In this document: positions 1-22,479 of the stretch, piece after piece
Position numbering within the stretch: the first letter of the stretch is position 1
Layout of the letters: every line of letters starts with the position of its first letter
DNA from: Nepenthes gracilis
Lineage: Eukaryota; Streptophyta; Magnoliopsida; Caryophyllales; Nepenthaceae
Assembly (NCBI GenBank): GCA_033239525.1
Contig: BSYO01000030.1
Coordinates: forward strand, 4,874,850 to 4,938,849
Length of the DNA stretch: 64,000 bases
Reading direction: 5' to 3'
Notes under the pieces: generated by a model
Told to the model about the DNA's origin: nothing
What the model saw: only the letters and a program-made list of their open reading frames with translations
Databases searched by the model: none
Made by a program: the position numbers and the translations under genes

Positions 1-702
1 CCACAGATAACCAGCCAATCCTCGCTCAGGAGAAGACCAGGCGTGGCCGGCAGCGCTCAGGAGCCTGCCCGCCACCGCAAAGCGACAACTGACATGACCG
101 GCGTCAGCGACAGTGACCAGAGGCAAGAAAGCCTTTGCAACGGGTATTCTGGTGCCCAGAGTCCAAAGGGGGGGAGCCTATAAGACCTCCCACTCCCCGC
201 AGAGAAAGGGATTCAATTTCCGATCCCAATTCCTCCATCTTAGAACAGATCACGAAGAGAAAGCCATCGAGCCAAGACAAGACTCGATTCCTGTGGCCAT
301 GAGTGTGCCCATTTCTCTCACGCTCACTTTCCCCAAGTCCACTCAGGCAGTGGGAAGTTAGCTACCCATCGCGGTGCATTAAGGAAGTCAGGCCTTCCAC
401 AACCTGCTCATTGCATCCACCATTCTAAAACATACACGTCACTCACGTTTCATCAGCATCCATTCTCGCACCGTTCGCCGCGTGCGCCATTTCCGTTCAT
501 TGCGGGAACCTGTTGACTTGAGCGTCAGAGTGGTCGTGGTGGGAGAAATCCCGCCGGACCACTGACCTCTTGTTTGTTATTTGTGTTGTGCAGATCCAGG
601 TTTAGAGCTACGAAGACTGGATCCTTTGCCTGACGCCACCACGTGCTTGAGAATCCGAATGTTCCCTAATTCGTACGACAACCACGGACCCGAGACGCAA
701 CA
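1..702 (+). mobile_element. Partial LTR of a Tat-type Ty3/gypsy element
   Basis: This GC-richer block contrasts with the AT-rich DNA after it. It has a TATA-like box (CCTATAAGACC near 174) followed by transcript-leader-like sequence. At 513-530 it carries TTGACTTGAGCGTCAGAG, the same motif found downstream of the TATA box in the two Tat LTR pairs at 18144, 26182, 47484 and 56388. A terminal-looking GCAACA ends at 702, just where composition changes. No coding segment of the parent element is visible, so this is a 3' LTR, a solo LTR or a fragment whose left part lies outside the window. The identification rests on layout and one shared motif. Confidence 0.5.
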
Positions 703-2040
703 GGATATTATATTGCAACCTCCGCATCTCATCCTATGCATTTGTTTCGGTAAGTGAGTTAATCTCATATGGCACAAACAATCAAATATTTGATTGTTGA
801 ATAAAATAAGATAAAAATAAAATAATTATTTTTAGAAAATAGAATAAAATAGGAATAGAATTTAGAATTAATGTTTTATTGTTTAGTTAGTTACTTAAAA
901 TAGGTAAATTTAAATTAAAAAATTAATTTTTTAGTATTTCATATACAGTTAGAGTAGGAGAAATAACCAAAAAATAATATAAAATGATTATTTTATCATT
1001 ACTTAAAGAAATAATATTTCAATATATATTAAAATATTTGGATAGATTTGATTAAAATTGAGTTATCCAATTTATTTAGTATTATTAATGTAAAATTTTA
1101 TAAGATTTGATCAGTATATATCAGTATTATAGATATATATAGTTAAAAGGCTCTATTATTTTTTGGGCGGGGTAGTGAAAGTAATCTATTCAAGTTGGTT
1201 TGATCTGGATTATAAATTTTTTTTATCAATATATTTTCTGTTTTAAATAAATATCAAATATAGTAAATTATTTTAATAAATTATATCTTTTTATAATTAA
1301 TAATTTTTATATAAATATTATTTATTTAAATATATAATTGGATAAAATTTTAATCTATATATTATAATTTTTTAAAAATATTTTATATGTTTAATTGTTT
1401 TTGATGTATATATATAATTTAAAAAATATATATTAAAAACAAATTAATGTTTTAACTCGAATTAACTTGGTTTATATTATTAATATATCCAATCGGATTT
1501 GATTTAGTGGTCATAAAATTTTATTTAAACTCAACTTATATTAGATTCAAATTTAATTTTAATCGAGTCTAAGTATAAACATAAAAAATATATAAAAATA
1601 ATTATTTATTGATAACTATGAATTAAAAATATTGACGGGACTTAAAACTATTACTTTATAATTGAAGTAATTAAACAGTAAAATAATAGTTTTATTGAAA
1701 ATGAGACAATAATAAAATTTTTATTTTATCGTATTAAACAGGCGGCAGGAGCCTGATGGAATAAAGGTGTGTTTGGTTATTTTTTAAGTACTATATTGTT
1801 TAGTTATTTTTTTTTAAATTGTAATTTTTATCTGCGAATAAGATTTTGATAAAACGTAAATAATTTTCCGGGTAAGTGGTGGAGGCAACCGGCCGGACCG
1901 GCGGCAGATGATACGTTTGGAGTTAATGAATAACAAATATCATCATCCATTATGTTATTAGTTATTCTCAATATTTTTTTTTATTTTAATTTTTAACTCT
2001 CAATTTCATTATTTTGCAATTTAAAAGAAGAGAGCCGTTA
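703..2040. other. AT-rich non-coding DNA, probably ABCC intron
   Basis: Long A/T runs with no open frame of note. Two short GC patches (around 1740 and 1870-1905, with GGCGGCAG motifs) are unexplained. It probably belongs to an intron of the ABCC gene because the first visible exon, at 4135, begins in mid-gene. Confidence 0.5.
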
Positions 2041-2760
2041 AGGTGAACTTTTTTTTAGGTCGCTTGGGCTCAGAGATCTCTATCTTAGGTATGTGAATTG
2101 AGTGAAGAACCAATGCTTTTGTTGAAGAAAAACAGTCGCACATTCTGGCTTCGCAGAGCAAGACAGGAGCAATCCGCCGGCCGAGGTGGCTGGAGAAGCG
2201 TCTGGCGAGGGATGCGGTGGAGATTGTCGTGTTTGAGGGTATTCTCGGGTCTGGGTTTAACGGGAATTAAATGTCTCACAACCTAGGGATTTGGAAAACT
2301 TGTCCGGGTCCCGGGTCAACTTTGAAGATGGTAGGGATTGGCCTTAGTCGGCTGGCGATCTGTTGTGTCAGTGAAAGATTGTTGAAGGTGGCGTTGGCCT
2401 GTGGTGGAAGGCTGCTATTGTGATGCGATGATGATGCTTCTGTGGTTGAGCTGCGATGCGCAAAAGTAGACTGCGAAGGCGTTGTCTTTCTGGGGATTGA
2501 AATCGAGAAGGGTTTGGCTTTCTGACCGTTTCTGATCAACGGAGTTTCGCTTTGTCTGAGTCGAAGGCCGGCGATTCTCCCCCCTCCCCCCGGGGTCGTG
2601 CGAGTAAGGGTTGTTTGGTGTTGGTGGCTTCGGTGCTGTGTTTGGAATTTGATAAGCATGTACTGTGATGAGAGTAGCGGCTGCGTATTAAGAGAGAAAA
2701 ACAGCTACTGATGAGCAACCAGTGGTCGTGATGGCTCTACAGATTGACTTTGGTGAAGGC
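2041..2760. other. GC-richer island without a recognised gene
   Basis: The base composition is higher in GC than on either side. Short open frames exist on both strands: a + frame open from about 2107 to 2270, one of 62 codons at 2098-2286, and a - frame of 127 codons at 2276-2659. None has a recognisable domain or a convincing start context. It could be an old transposon piece, an exon remnant or a leader region. I assign no function. Confidence 0.3.
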
Positions 2761-2926
2761 CGTCAAAGTGGCGGCGACAGAGTCCCTACACAGAACCTTT
2801 GGTTCTGTTGCTGAATTGATTGGGGAACCTCCTGATTTAAGAACGAAGCCTTCCTTCCAAATTGTCACTGAATATAACTTGATTTATAGAACATTATAAA
2901 TGAGTATGCCTAATTGTTTAAACTCA

Positions 2927-2954
<28 letters not shown>
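2927..2954. repeat. (AT)n microsatellite
   Basis: An uninterrupted AT dinucleotide run of about 14 units directly before a diverged tandem duplication. Confidence 0.9.
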
Positions 2955-2959
<5 letters not shown>

Positions 2960-2960
2960 T

Positions 2961-3318
2961 TTAACATATCTAGCTCCAAATAAACTATCACCAATGGTCC
3001 TAAAAATATGAGAAATGTGACATTATTGGGTGACATGGCATTCTATCGATTTATCTATTGTTGTATGAACTTGGTAGTGTATATGGATGGATAGGATGCC
3101 ACATCATTCAATGGTGTTCTCTAAGGTCAGCATAAACAATTTTTTGAATTTAACATATTTAATTCCAATAAATTACCAGCAGTAGTCCTAAAATATGAGA
3201 AATGTGACACCATCGGATGATCCGATGTTGTATCTATTTATTTATCTTTATATAGTCATGCTAAGTGCAATGGATGGATACGACACGTCACTCAAGGCAT
3301 CCCCTGACGTGATTATGG
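2961..3318. repeat. Diverged tandem duplication, 189-bp period
   Basis: Two adjacent copies start with TTAACATAT at 2961 and 3150. They share the blocks ATATGAGAAATGTGACA, GATGGATA and a terminal segment about 170 bp in. Small indels and transitions separate them, so the duplication is old. It is non-coding and sits in the probable ABCC intron. Confidence 0.75.
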
Positions 3319-3717
3319 AAATATATCTCTTAAAAGCCTAATATCTAATATCTAACGTTGTATAAATTACAATAGTACTAAAAAACTAATGATTTGATTG
3401 CTAATCATACAAAATCCCAATGTTCCTTTTTTATGCATTCCACAGTAGTTTAAGTTTTTCATTTGACATGCCATCTGAAGGTTATTTGTTACATACCAAA
3501 TAAAATTTTGTAATAGACCAGTTTAAATCAAGTTAATTACTGAATTTTGTTAGAGTTTGAAATGAAATTCATTTAATAATGATGGCGAATCTCTTACCTT
3601 TAAAACGGCATTGGCTCTGAAGTTTCAGGACACCTCCCTTTTAACAGTTGTTCAAAGATCTGAAAATGAAAAAAATAATACTTAGGGAATTTAAAAACAG
3701 ATTCATGTGGCATACAT

Positions 3718-3787
3718 AGTTCAAGAAGGTGGGGTTATGTCAATAAGGTAGCAGTTCAAGAAGGCAGGGTTATGCCAATAAGGTAGC
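3718..3787. repeat. 35-bp tandem duplication
   Basis: Two head-to-tail 35-bp units (3718-3752 and 3753-3787) begin AGTTCAAGAAGG and differ at only three positions, so the duplication is recent. It lies about 350 bp before an ABCC exon. Confidence 0.85.
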
Positions 3788-3924
3788 AGTTTATTGCAAT
3801 CCCTTGTGCATTTCTTCCGATGTCATATATTTAGATTTGCCCTTGTCATGGATGACAAAATATTTTGAAATAGTATGACCAAGTGATATAATGAAATAGC
3901 AAGCATAGGCACACTATGGATTGA

Positions 3925-4035
3925 GTGGATGTTGGTTCAGTAGAAGTGTCACGATGCATGAGTCACCTACACCATGGGGTCATGGGTTCAAATCACATCG
4001 CAGCACCAAGGTTAAGGATGATTGTCTTATAAAGG
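3925..4035 (+). mobile_element. Possible tRNA-derived SINE head
   Basis: TGGTTCAGTAG at 3933-3943 fits the RNA polymerase III A-box consensus TRGYNNARNNG. GGTTCAAATCA at 3985-3995 resembles a B box. The roughly 40-base gap between them is within the tRNA/SINE range. No tRNA cloverleaf, tail or target duplication could be set, so this is a weak call that chance could explain. Confidence 0.3.
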
Positions 4036-4134
4036 AAGAAACAAACGTGATGTTCCTGTGAAATTATATTGTAGTTCTGCAATATATTATCTTTGCCATG
4101 AGGATACTCTGTAATTTGTCTTCCATCATAGCAG

Positions 4135-14965
<10,831 letters not shown>

Positions 14966-15640
14966 CTTGCATACCTGCAAATTTATTTCCCGGTACATGG
15001 AGTAGCTCTGAAAGAGCGCCCTGAAAGAAACGGCTCGTGCTGCTGTGCTCCCATGAGCTCCTGCCATCAAAGATCGGAGACAAGGCTGAAATGGTGCAGC
15101 TGTGACGTCCAGCCAACAAAAGAAATTTTTATGGAAGGACAGTCATGGTTTCAATCCATCACGGGATAATCATAGTTGTCGTGCACTTGGGGTCGAATTG
15201 TCAGATTGGGTCGAGAGGTTGGTTCATAATGACAAATGTTGATGGAAAGAGCAGCTGATTTCTGTACATCAATGTACAATAATAACAGTGGCAGATCGTG
15301 CCGGGGCAGATTACTGATTCTTTGACGGGAAAATGTAGAAGATTAGGCAATTGATGTTAATTCCACGGTTCTTATGGAAGAATATTTGCCACGAGCAATT
15401 TTGACAGTTCTTGATATCCCTAGTCTCTTCTATTATGGTGACTTCTCTGATTGTTTTTTTCCTTTTTAATGGTTTTGCAACCATCCGTAAACGAAGAACC
15501 GCTTATATAAATGCACGTCTTCCTTTTGTTGCGGCTCAGTTGGCTAAAATGCATGTATAGCGCCGAGGGTGGTCCTTTCAAACATTAGGTTTGGTTGATA
15601 TTATTTTTAAAATTGAGAATATAGATTGAAAGAATATTTT
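14966..15640 (+). other. ABCC 3' untranslated region and flank
   Basis: Mixed-composition DNA without a reading frame follows the stop codon. The 3' UTR probably lies here. No poly(A) site can be fixed. Near 15527-15600 a CGGCTCAGTTGG motif is reminiscent of an A box, but no matching B box is convincing. Confidence 0.45.
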
Positions 15641-16759
15641 AAATAAATTTTAAATTTTTATATGATGCCTTTGGAGTCGGGTCGAGGCACGTCATAATAC
15701 TATTATTTATTCAAAAAAAGGTGGATGACTTATTTGTTTTTCAAGTGTAGGTTTTTCCTCTTTGAAACTATTTAATAATAAGATGGTGTTTATATTCATT
15801 TAACTTTAATTCTATTATTATTATTATTATACCTATTATATTTTTTTTATCGTATCATATATCGTAATTATCTTGCATGCTCTACAAGAGAGTGCCTTAG
15901 GAAAAGAGTCGTGTTGTGAAAATGCGTTTGAATTATTCTTAAATAATTTTTAATGCTATGATGCTTCATTTACTCATCTATACTAATTAATAAACTTACC
16001 CCAAAAAATATATATAGATATTGTGACACCAAAAGGTGTGCCAACAATAATAGCTAAGGGTTAGGTGTCGAATATTTCTCTCAGGACGATGATATACATA
16101 CCCCGCAAATGGAAGAAAAATGAAGAAAAGAATTCAAAAATATTATTAATTCATGAAAAAAATGCTACTAGTTCAGAATTAATTCAGCCTGTTTTGTGTT
16201 CCTATTTATGCCATTGTCTATTTGTTTACTTTATGTTATGACGCAAATTTTCATTGTGCCAAAATTATCAAACCGACACAATCGTTTTGTTGAAGCGACA
16301 ATCAACTCACAGAGAAGGTTCGGGAATATTTTATTTAACAATATATATATATATATATTATTATTCTCAATGCGTTGCATGACTTTCTTTAAAATGGATT
16401 GATGGAAAATTATATAATTTGAGACTTTAATCTCTTGCCGTCTCATTGAAACTACAACTGATGGAAAAATTAGGTTTGGGGAAATGGGTTAAAACCATTT
16501 TAAAAGTAATGATGGTTAAATATCAAAATAATGTTTCAATGTATTATCTTAATTTTAATCTTTTATACTATAAGAACAAATTTAAACCATTGAGATAAAT
16601 AATAATAATAATAATAATAATTAATATTTGATAGGACCATGCTAAAGCAGATCGAAGCAAGGATTCCCTTTTCTCTTCTTCTTGCGTTGAACGTTAGAGT
16701 CGGGCGAGCAAGGGCGTATGGCCAGTAGAAAGTGATAGCATAAAGAAAAGGCTCTAATC
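15641..16759. other. AT-rich intergenic DNA with microsatellites
   Basis: No gene seen. It contains short TTA, TA and AAT microsatellites near 15815-15830, 16340-16358 and 16599-16620. Confidence 0.6.
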
Positions 16760-16965
16760 TACCTATTATATTGATTTAAATATCGATCGATATTTACAAT
16801 ATTACAATCCTTTTTCATATTAAAAATATAGCACGAACATCGATTGGCCAGTATGATTTTATCAATTTATAAGTTTTATAATTTTTTTCTGTTATATATC
16901 TGATACCAATATATATTATTCGATATTAATTTGGCCGTGGCTAATATTAATACCCAGCATTGTTA
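16760..16965. repeat. Dispersed ATCGG/CGATAT-rich repeat, copy 2
   Basis: Related to the block at 5165-5455, with ATCGATCGATATTT at the left, then GGCCAGTATGATTT, a CAATTTATAAGTTTTATAAT tract and ATCTGATACCAATA. The two copies are old and share orientation. Confidence 0.5.
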
Positions 16966-17101
16966 AAGGCATAACACGCATCAATGTGCAATGGATCCCT
17001 TAAACCTAGGTGTATGGCACAAAGTGTAGGACTGGACATGATGAAGTAATGTGCCCACTTAAAAATTATGAACATACAATATTTTTTTGATAAGTCAAAA
17101 A

Positions 17102-17219
17102 GTGTAACACCAAAATTTCTTGGGGGGTCACCCATCTTAGTAGTACTCTAGCCCAAGCACATTTAACTATAAAGTTTTTGTGGCATCCAGTGCATTAGTA
17201 TTGGTATCATCGCATCCAA
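17102..17219 (-). pseudogene. 5S rRNA pseudogene
   Basis: The plus strand is recognisable as the complement of plant 5S rRNA along its whole ~118-base length. GTCACCCATC at 17127, TAGTACTCT, GCCCAAGCAC (17151-17160), then TTAACT, GTGCATTAGT and TGGTATCATCGCA occur in the right order and spacing. Roughly three quarters of positions match by eye, and many differences are C-to-T or G-to-A, as expected for decay of methylated DNA. It is a single isolated copy, not an rDNA array. TGTAACACC at its left edge leaves open that it came from a Cassandra-type TRIM LTR, which carry 5S sequence. Confidence 0.8.
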
Positions 17220-17656
17220 TATTCCTGTAATGATTTCAACCCGTTAAAGCTAATAAAAAGATTTGAAAAATCAAAAAAAAATTTCTAATATTAATAATAA
17301 ACACATTATTCAATTAATAAAAAAAAGTAACAATTAATAAATAAGTAAAATTTTTTACAAATATGTAAGAGTAATAAAATTTATTAACAAATATAAAATA
17401 TTATATTTAATATACTCATAACAAATACTAATACTTACCAAAATCACTAAACAAAAATTCATCTTCTCATTTATTGGCTTATCTATTAGAATAATTTCTT
17501 TATTTTTATATGTCCTTCTAAATTAAAATCTTCATCATTCATAAGCTCTAATAAATTAGTTCTAGAAGTATTTATCGTTCAATGTTCATATTATCTCCTA
17601 TTTAATGTAATGTATAACCTCATTTATTCAAAAAAATTTAACTACAAAATCCTCTA
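17220..17656. other. AT-rich intergenic DNA
   Basis: Tracts of A/T with TAATAA motifs up to the start of the Tat element at 17657. No gene seen. Confidence 0.6.
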
Positions 17657-18240
17657 TGATGGATATAATTGCTAGCGGCCGATGAGAGTCCATCGAAGGA
17701 TTTGGCCTATAATAGAGAGACCCAATCGGCCCATATGACCCAAAATCGGTGGATAAGACAGAACCAACTTTAATCGGTGGATAAGACAGAACCAACTTTA
17801 ATCGATTGAAGCAGTTTCCTTCTCTTATCTGACCCAATGGACTCAGTTGCTAATTAGGAACCGCCAACTAAATGGTGTCTACTTATCCATCCGATGATTC
17901 CTCAAATAATTGGGTAGAAAGGTAAACTACCCTAACTTCTATATAAATCTCTCATTCTCAATAGGAACAGTGAACGACACTTAACGAAACAAAAACTAAC
18001 CAAAGATAATCTTAAAACGTTTCAAGCACATACACACACTCTCTCATTAAGACGCCTTCTACAAAACACACACCACAACAAAAACCACTTTTACTAGCAT
18101 TTGCACTTGCATTCTCTCTTTTCTTTCTTAAAAGAAAGATAACTGACTCGAGCATCGGAAGATACACCAGGGAGTGAATTCCGCCAATCCTTTGACTACA
18201 TATTTATTATGTTGCACAAGATATAGATTAGAAGTGACTA
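17657..18240 (+). repeat. 5' LTR of element 1
   Basis: Aligns by eye with 25677-26270 over its whole length. Shared blocks are TTATCCATCCGAT, the TATA box (TATATAAA at 17940), CACTTTTACTAGCATTTGCA-like sequence, and the GACTCGAGCATCGGA motif at 18145. It holds a 28-bp tandem duplication (17744-17771 and 17772-17799, starting AATCGGTGGATAAG) that the 3' LTR lacks, so that arose after insertion. Its 3' limit and primer binding site are not clear. Confidence 0.75.
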
Positions 18241-18275
18241 AAAAGTTTGACTACTACACTCCTGTAAAGACCAAC

Positions 18276-19770
18276 ATGGTGAACACACGAGTATAAGTCA
18301 GTACACCAATCAGAAATGCTACATTATGTGGCAATTGCCCTCCTATGGGCAGTCGGGTGGATGATCATCTCGACCCCTGTGTGGAAGCACTCGCAATGAG
18401 AATGGACAACATTTTCAATGCCATCCAAATCATTTGCACATCATTCGACGAGCAGTCAAAGGAGGCTCCATCTTCCGCTTCCCAAACAGCAACTTCCAAT
18501 CGAAGGAAAAGGGGAATGAAGTACCCAATCGATAAGGGCCATTGGCCTGAAAACCTCAGGATCCAAACTGCCTCGAGCAATAAGGTCTCGATGCGCTTGA
18601 AGGGTCGTCTGAGTTACTAGATCCGAGAGGATAGCTCTGAGAAGCAAAATCCTCATTATTCTCGTGACGATAGGGAGCACTTGTACCAAGTAGGAGCCTC
18701 TCACAGTGCGCACCCTCCAAAGGTTGTAAGCCACCTAACTTCTCATACCACATAGAACTATTTGGACTTGAGGATCTTCTTCAATAAGAAGAGGATGGCA
18801 GCTCCTCCACAAATGGAGGAGAAAATTAAAAAAATTATGGTAGCATGTTTTTGGAGGAGATGCCGGAGGACGAATCGCTGACTTGCGAAGATTTTCATTC
18901 ACGATGGAGATCCGAACCCATCCACTCCCTCATAAATTCAAGATGCCGACCATAGATCTTTACGATAAAAGTACAGATCCGATGGACCATCAAGACCATT
19001 TCTGCACTCTTGAGCTTTTATGGCTTAGACAATGCTATAATGTGTCTGTACTTTTCCTTAGGTTTCAAAGGGGACGCTTGAGCTTGATTCTATCGATTTC
19101 AACCCAACTTGATTCGGATGATGCAAGATTTGGCCGATGGTATTTTATCCCAATTCGCCTCCAGTCGAAAGAAAGAAAAACAATCATGGCACTTAGCCCG
19201 TGTGAAGCAAGGGTCAAACAAAAATTTGAAAAAATTCTTGATTCGGTTCACAACTGAAACCTAGAAGATACTTAAACTCACCAATGATGTGAAACTAAGT
19301 GCCTTCATATTGACCTTAAAGCCCGAGGATTTCTTCAAGCATCTGACTTATAAAGACTGACAGACTTTTTGAGAGGTCGAGGCCATTATTTGAGATTACA
19401 TAGTGGCTGAAGAGGCCAATGAAGTGAAATGGCTAGAGTGCCTTGACCATTTTCGCCATAGGACGGTGGATAGAAAGAGAAAGAATGAGAATCACGTGGG
19501 CTCCCGAGGACTGAGAAAACAGCAGAAGTTCGAGCCGACAGTACTAAAGGAGTTCAGGCCCCTAGACTTGCCTCTTTTGAATGACTCTCATATTAATATC
19601 CTGATACAAATTTGGGATGAAAAATTCTTTAAATGGCCAAAGAATTGAAGAACCCAGATGAAGGTGATCAGTTAAAGTATTGTCACTGTCATTGGTATAC
19701 GGAGGCTATAGCACGGAAGACTGTTGGACGTTGCAAAAGGAGATTGAAGAGTTGATCTGAAAAAAACACC
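18276..19770 (+). pseudogene. Element 1 gag remnant
   Basis: Starts with the ATG at 18276 (MVNTR, the start seen in the related element at 47725) but meets a stop within a few codons. Recognisable Tat gag follows: FKMPTIDLYDKSTDPMDHQDHF (18937-19002) and later LNDSHINILIQIWDEKFFKWP (19583-19645). It corresponds segment by segment to 48480-49340 in element 4. Multiple frameshifts make it non-functional. Nucleic-acid binding and particle formation would be its ancestral role. Confidence 0.7.
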
Positions 19771-19974
19771 TTACCCAATTTCTACAAAGACCCGTACAAA
19801 CCTCCAGAGGAGCAGATGGGGATGAAGCTGAGCAGCCAAAAAACCGAGAGGCAGTTAGGGTTGTTAATGCGATTACAACACGACTAGCACGAAATGACAC
19901 CTTGGAGTGCTCAAGTATGGCTGCCAGCCACAAAAGGTCAATGGTAGGAGTTAGGAATGGTGTCATTAGTTTTT

Positions 19975-20480
19975 GAAACGAAGATATGACTCATATAACA
20001 TCTTCTCATTCTGATCCCTTAGTTGTATCTGTACTCGTCTCTAATGGTAACATAAACTATCAGTTGAAACGAATATTTACTGATAATTAAAGTTCAAGAA
20101 ATTTACTTTATCTCGATACTACTTTAAATTGAGTCAAAAAAGAAGTCAGATGAAACCCACCGAGGGAATTCTGTACGGGTGGATAAAGAGCCAGTACCTG
20201 TTCAGGGAGTCGTCCAACTTAAAGTTACGCTGAGGACTTATCCGAGTACTACTTACAAGATACTTTCTTTCTTGATAATTGACTTCCATTAGTCTACAAC
20301 ACCATCCTCAAACGTCCCTATTTGACAGCTTTTGGGACAGTGACTTCGATCTCACATTTAAAAATAAAGTTTTCCACTCCGTACGATATAGGAGAGATCC
20401 TTGGAGATCAAATGATTGGGCGGACATGTTATTTATTCCAAATTACTCACACCTCCCGGTCAAGCGATAGAGGACATCAA
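19975..20480 (+). pseudogene. Element 1 protease remnant
   Basis: TSSHSDPLVV at about 20000-20030 and RIFTDN further on mark the start of the aspartic protease, but the active-site segment is broken by a stop just after the Asp. The 20279-20470 stretch continues the protease region in other frames. Identification rests on position and the parallel in element 4 (49550-49960). Confidence 0.55.
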
Positions 20481-20599
20481 CTTCCGTGAAGAGACCACCT
20501 TATTATAAGCCTAATCTAAAAATTCTATAGATTAGATCTCAGTGATCTAGAGAAGTATATTCAAATAGGAAATTCTCTACCAGAACCCTTTCGAAGCCA

Positions 20600-21480
20600 A
20601 CTACAGAATTTTAACATTTTTGCCTGAACACCTAACGACATGCCAGCAATACCGACTGAAATAATGGTTCATAAATTAGGCATAGACCTCGATCATAAAC
20701 CTATTCAGCAGAAACGAATAATTCATTCGGTAGAGAAATTGGTCCATAAGAAGGTGAAGAAACTATTTGACGCTGGATTCATTAGAGAGGTTCAATATCC
20801 AAACTGATTATCTAATGTGGTCCTAGTCAAGAAAAGTAATGAAAAGTGGGGGATGTGCATCGATTTTACTGTCAACAAAGCACATCCTAAGGATAATTTT
20901 TCGTTACCGAGAATTGATCAGCTCGTAAACTCAACATCCGGATATGAACTGTTGAGTTTCATGGATGCATATTTGGGTTACAATTAAAGCTGAATGAGCC
21001 CAGATGACGAGGAGTACATGTTGGTCATAACTGACAAATGGATATATTGTTATAAAGTTATACCATTTGAACTAAAGAATGTCAATGCCACCTACAAATG
21101 GCTTATCAACAAGATGTTCGAAGACCAAATCAGACGGAATATAAAAGTGTATGTGGATGACATGCTCATTAAGAGTAGAGCGACTAACGACCATATTTGT
21201 GATCTAAACGAGATGTTCAATGTCTTTCGTACACACTAAATGAAGCTCAATCTGACAAAGTGTACGTTCGAAGCGACCTTGGAAAAAAGTTTGGGTTTCA
21301 TTGTTTCATATCGAAGGATTGAAGTAAATACTAAAAAAATCAAGGCTATCCTCGACATGAACCTACTTTGAACTGTAAAAGAAATCCAGAAGCTCACCGG
21401 GAGGCTGGCAGCGCTCTCCCGTTTCTCGGCTAAGTTAGTTGAGAAGTATTTGCCTTTTTTCAAAGCTTTGAGGGGATGAA
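20600..21480 (+). pseudogene. Element 1 reverse transcriptase remnant
   Basis: Order seen: HKLGIDLDHKPIQQKRII, VKKSNEKWGMCIDFTVNKA (20828-20884), FSLPRIDQLV, SFMDAYLGYN, VIPFELKNVNATYKWLINKM (21057-21116), the catalytic YVDDMLIKS (21151-21177) and finally IQKLTGRLAALSRF. The YVDD box is intact. Stops at 20806, 20986 and 21238 break it. Confidence 0.8.
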
Positions 21481-21489
21481 GGCTGTCAG

Positions 21490-22240
21490 CTTTCAGTGAA
21501 TGACCGACTGTGAAGCTACGTTCTGAGAGCTGAAGGAATATCTATCGAACTCACCACTTCTTACTTCTCCTCAAAAAGGAGAGTTGTATTTATACCTTAC
21601 AGTATTTGAAACTGTCTAAAGCTCGATTTTGATTTGACAATAGTCCGATGGGCAGCGGCCTGTATATTATGTCAGCAAGATGATGACCGACTCAGAGAGT
21701 CGATATTCTCACACTGAAAGAATGGCTATGGCTCTTATATATTATGTCCGAAAACTTCATCCTTATTTACAGGCATACAAAATTGTCGTCCTAACAGACA
21801 AGCCGCTAAAAGGGATCTTACAAAAGTTGGACATGTCAGGACGGTGGGTCAAGTAGGTCATTGAGTTGGACAAATTCGACGTGGAGTTTCGACCAAGGTT
21901 AGCATTAAAAGGTCAGGTCCTGACAGATTTCATTGTTGAAACGATGACTCTAACTCTGGAAACCCTCGACCACGATGAAACTGACAGTCATCAAAGGATT
22001 CATACATGGATCTTGCACGTGGATAGTTCTTTAATGCAAATAGGTTGTGGTGTCGACGTGGTTTTGAGAATTTCTGATGGGTTAGAAATAAAGTATTCAA
22101 TGACCATTAAAATTTTGACAATCAATAATGTCATAGAGTACGAGGCATTGTTTGCCAAACTTAGATTAGCCAAAGAATGCTTGGCCAAAAACCTGATCGT
22201 TTATAGTGACTTAGAATTAGTTGTTAACCAGGTTTAAGAA
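21490..22240 (+). pseudogene. Element 1 RNase H region
   Basis: The open stretch 21866-22237 reads VEFRPRLALKGQVLTDFIVE followed by HVDSSLMQIGCGVDVVLR, EYEALFAKLRLAKE and VYSDLELVVNQV. This is the archaeal-type RNase H that Tat elements carry in addition to the older one. Catalytic acidic residues in HVDSS, EYEAL and YSDLE are visible. Upstream parts are degenerate. Confidence 0.75.
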
Positions 22241-22479
22241 AGTTTTGAGACTTCCAACCCACAACTTTCCAAATATCTCTTCAAAGTTTGAGACTTGACT
22301 TCGGCATTTGATAGTATGAAAATGATCCACATCCCAAGGGAAGAGAACGAAAAAGTAGACTATTGGTAAGGGCCGCAGCGACCGGGGACCCTGAGCAGTA
22401 TGCACGAGAAATGAGTGAAGTCTTCAAAATTTTCAGTATAGAAGACCTAGAGTTAGAGATAATACAGATAACCAATGTT

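Noticed and set aside
2276..2659. 127-codon minus-strand frame as a gene
   Set aside because: Low-complexity Ser/Thr/Pro/Gln composition, no domain, and no supporting promoter or splice signals.
3933..3995. tRNA gene
   Set aside because: A-box and B-box-like words are present, but no acceptor stem, anticodon arm or cloverleaf can be formed. Listed only as a possible SINE head.
15527..15605. Second tRNA-derived SINE (CGGCTCAGTTGG)
   Set aside because: No convincing B box, no tail and no target duplication.
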